Source: Desulfobacterales bacterium (lineage in GTDB: Bacteria > Desulfobacterota > Desulfobacteria > Desulfobacterales > RPRI01). From it: a stretch of 14,618 nt of DNA. Shown piece after piece: positions 14,577-14,618 of this stretch. Under the pieces are notes generated by a model. That model was given only the letters and a program-made list of their open reading frames with translations, ran no database searches and had not been told where the DNA came from. Positions within the stretch are counted from its first letter, which is position 1. Every line of letters begins with the position of its first letter. Location of the stretch: the NCBI GenBank assembly GCA_030689795.1, contig JAUYEO010000083.1:1-14618 (forward strand). The letters run 5' to 3'. The translations under genes and the position numbers were made by a program.

Positions 14577-14618
14577 CCCAGTGGCGATCTGTCAAAGCCA
14601 AAAAGTTACTTTCGGCTC
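14573..14618 (+). CDS. hicA: HicA toxin, N-terminal fragment cut by the window end
   Basis: The frame starts at the ATG overlapping the hicB stop and reads MTQWRSVKAKKLLSA before the sequence ends. The K-A-K-K-L-L-x-A pattern matches the first helix of HicA mRNA interferases (a dsRBD-like fold of about 60-80 residues whose catalytic His lies further on). There is no separate ribosome-binding site, consistent with coupling to hicB. The catalytic part is outside the window, so activity cannot be judged. Confidence 0.7.
   Translation, partial: MTQWRSVKAKKLLSA

Noticed and set aside
13310..14618. Complete prophage or integrative element
   Set aside because: Only a recombinase and a toxin-antitoxin pair are visible; no attachment duplications, tRNA or structural genes lie in the window.

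Overview
The window reads as a piece of chromosome from a diderm (Gram-negative) bacterium, with GC content in the mid-40s by eye. The diderm call rests on an LptA-type lipopolysaccharide-transport domain and several Sec-type signal peptides. The gene mix and the style of the intergenic repeats (CACGAAG-word hairpins, and degenerate TCAGTTGCCAGT, CTGGTCTCTGG and ATCGGACAT words) suggest a Desulfobacterota-like organism. That taxonomic guess is inference: there is no rRNA, tRNA or ribosomal protein gene here.

Left edge (1-775): tandem 23-bp repeats that look like the end of an IS21-type element run directly into a VapB-like antitoxin that has lost its N-terminal DNA-binding part. An intact VapC/PIN ribonuclease toxin overlaps the antitoxin's 3' end. 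A diverged half copy of a palindromic repeat follows the vapC stop.

Signalling block (775-3996, minus strand): one long sensor gene for an N-terminal sensory region, histidine kinase, receiver and class III nucleotide cyclase. It is split into two reading frames by an apparent one-base loss in a run of six G (3459-3464). Its promoter is recognisable at 3968-3996.

Housekeeping block (4132-9447, minus strand): in transcription order, a good sigma70-type promoter, a small exported protein of unknown function, glycerate 2-kinase (start and stop codons overlap by one base), a DUF2156 acyltransferase-like protein, and the RNA-binding protein Tex. The two gaps inside this block are filled with degenerate short-word repeats.

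Middle and right: a 418-nt spacer holds a hairpin built from CACGAAG words. It leads into a plus-strand SF2 helicase. The helicase converges on an unusual exported protein that joins an LptA/OstA domain to a C-terminal region resembling FlgT/CsgG-type envelope proteins. A complete 142-bp foldback repeat, the same family as the half copy near vapC, fills the space between these two convergent genes. A 383-nt gene-free stretch with a perfect 14-bp palindrome precedes a complete tyrosine recombinase. Divergent from it is a HicB antitoxin gene followed by the first codons of a HicA toxin gene cut by the window edge.

The ends (IS remnant plus VapBC; recombinase plus HicBA) look accessory, and the middle looks like ordinary chromosome. 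I do not see a clear multi-gene novel system. The strongest candidates for new biology are the foldback repeat family that sits in convergent gene junctions, the LptA fusion protein, and the broken kinase-cyclase gene.
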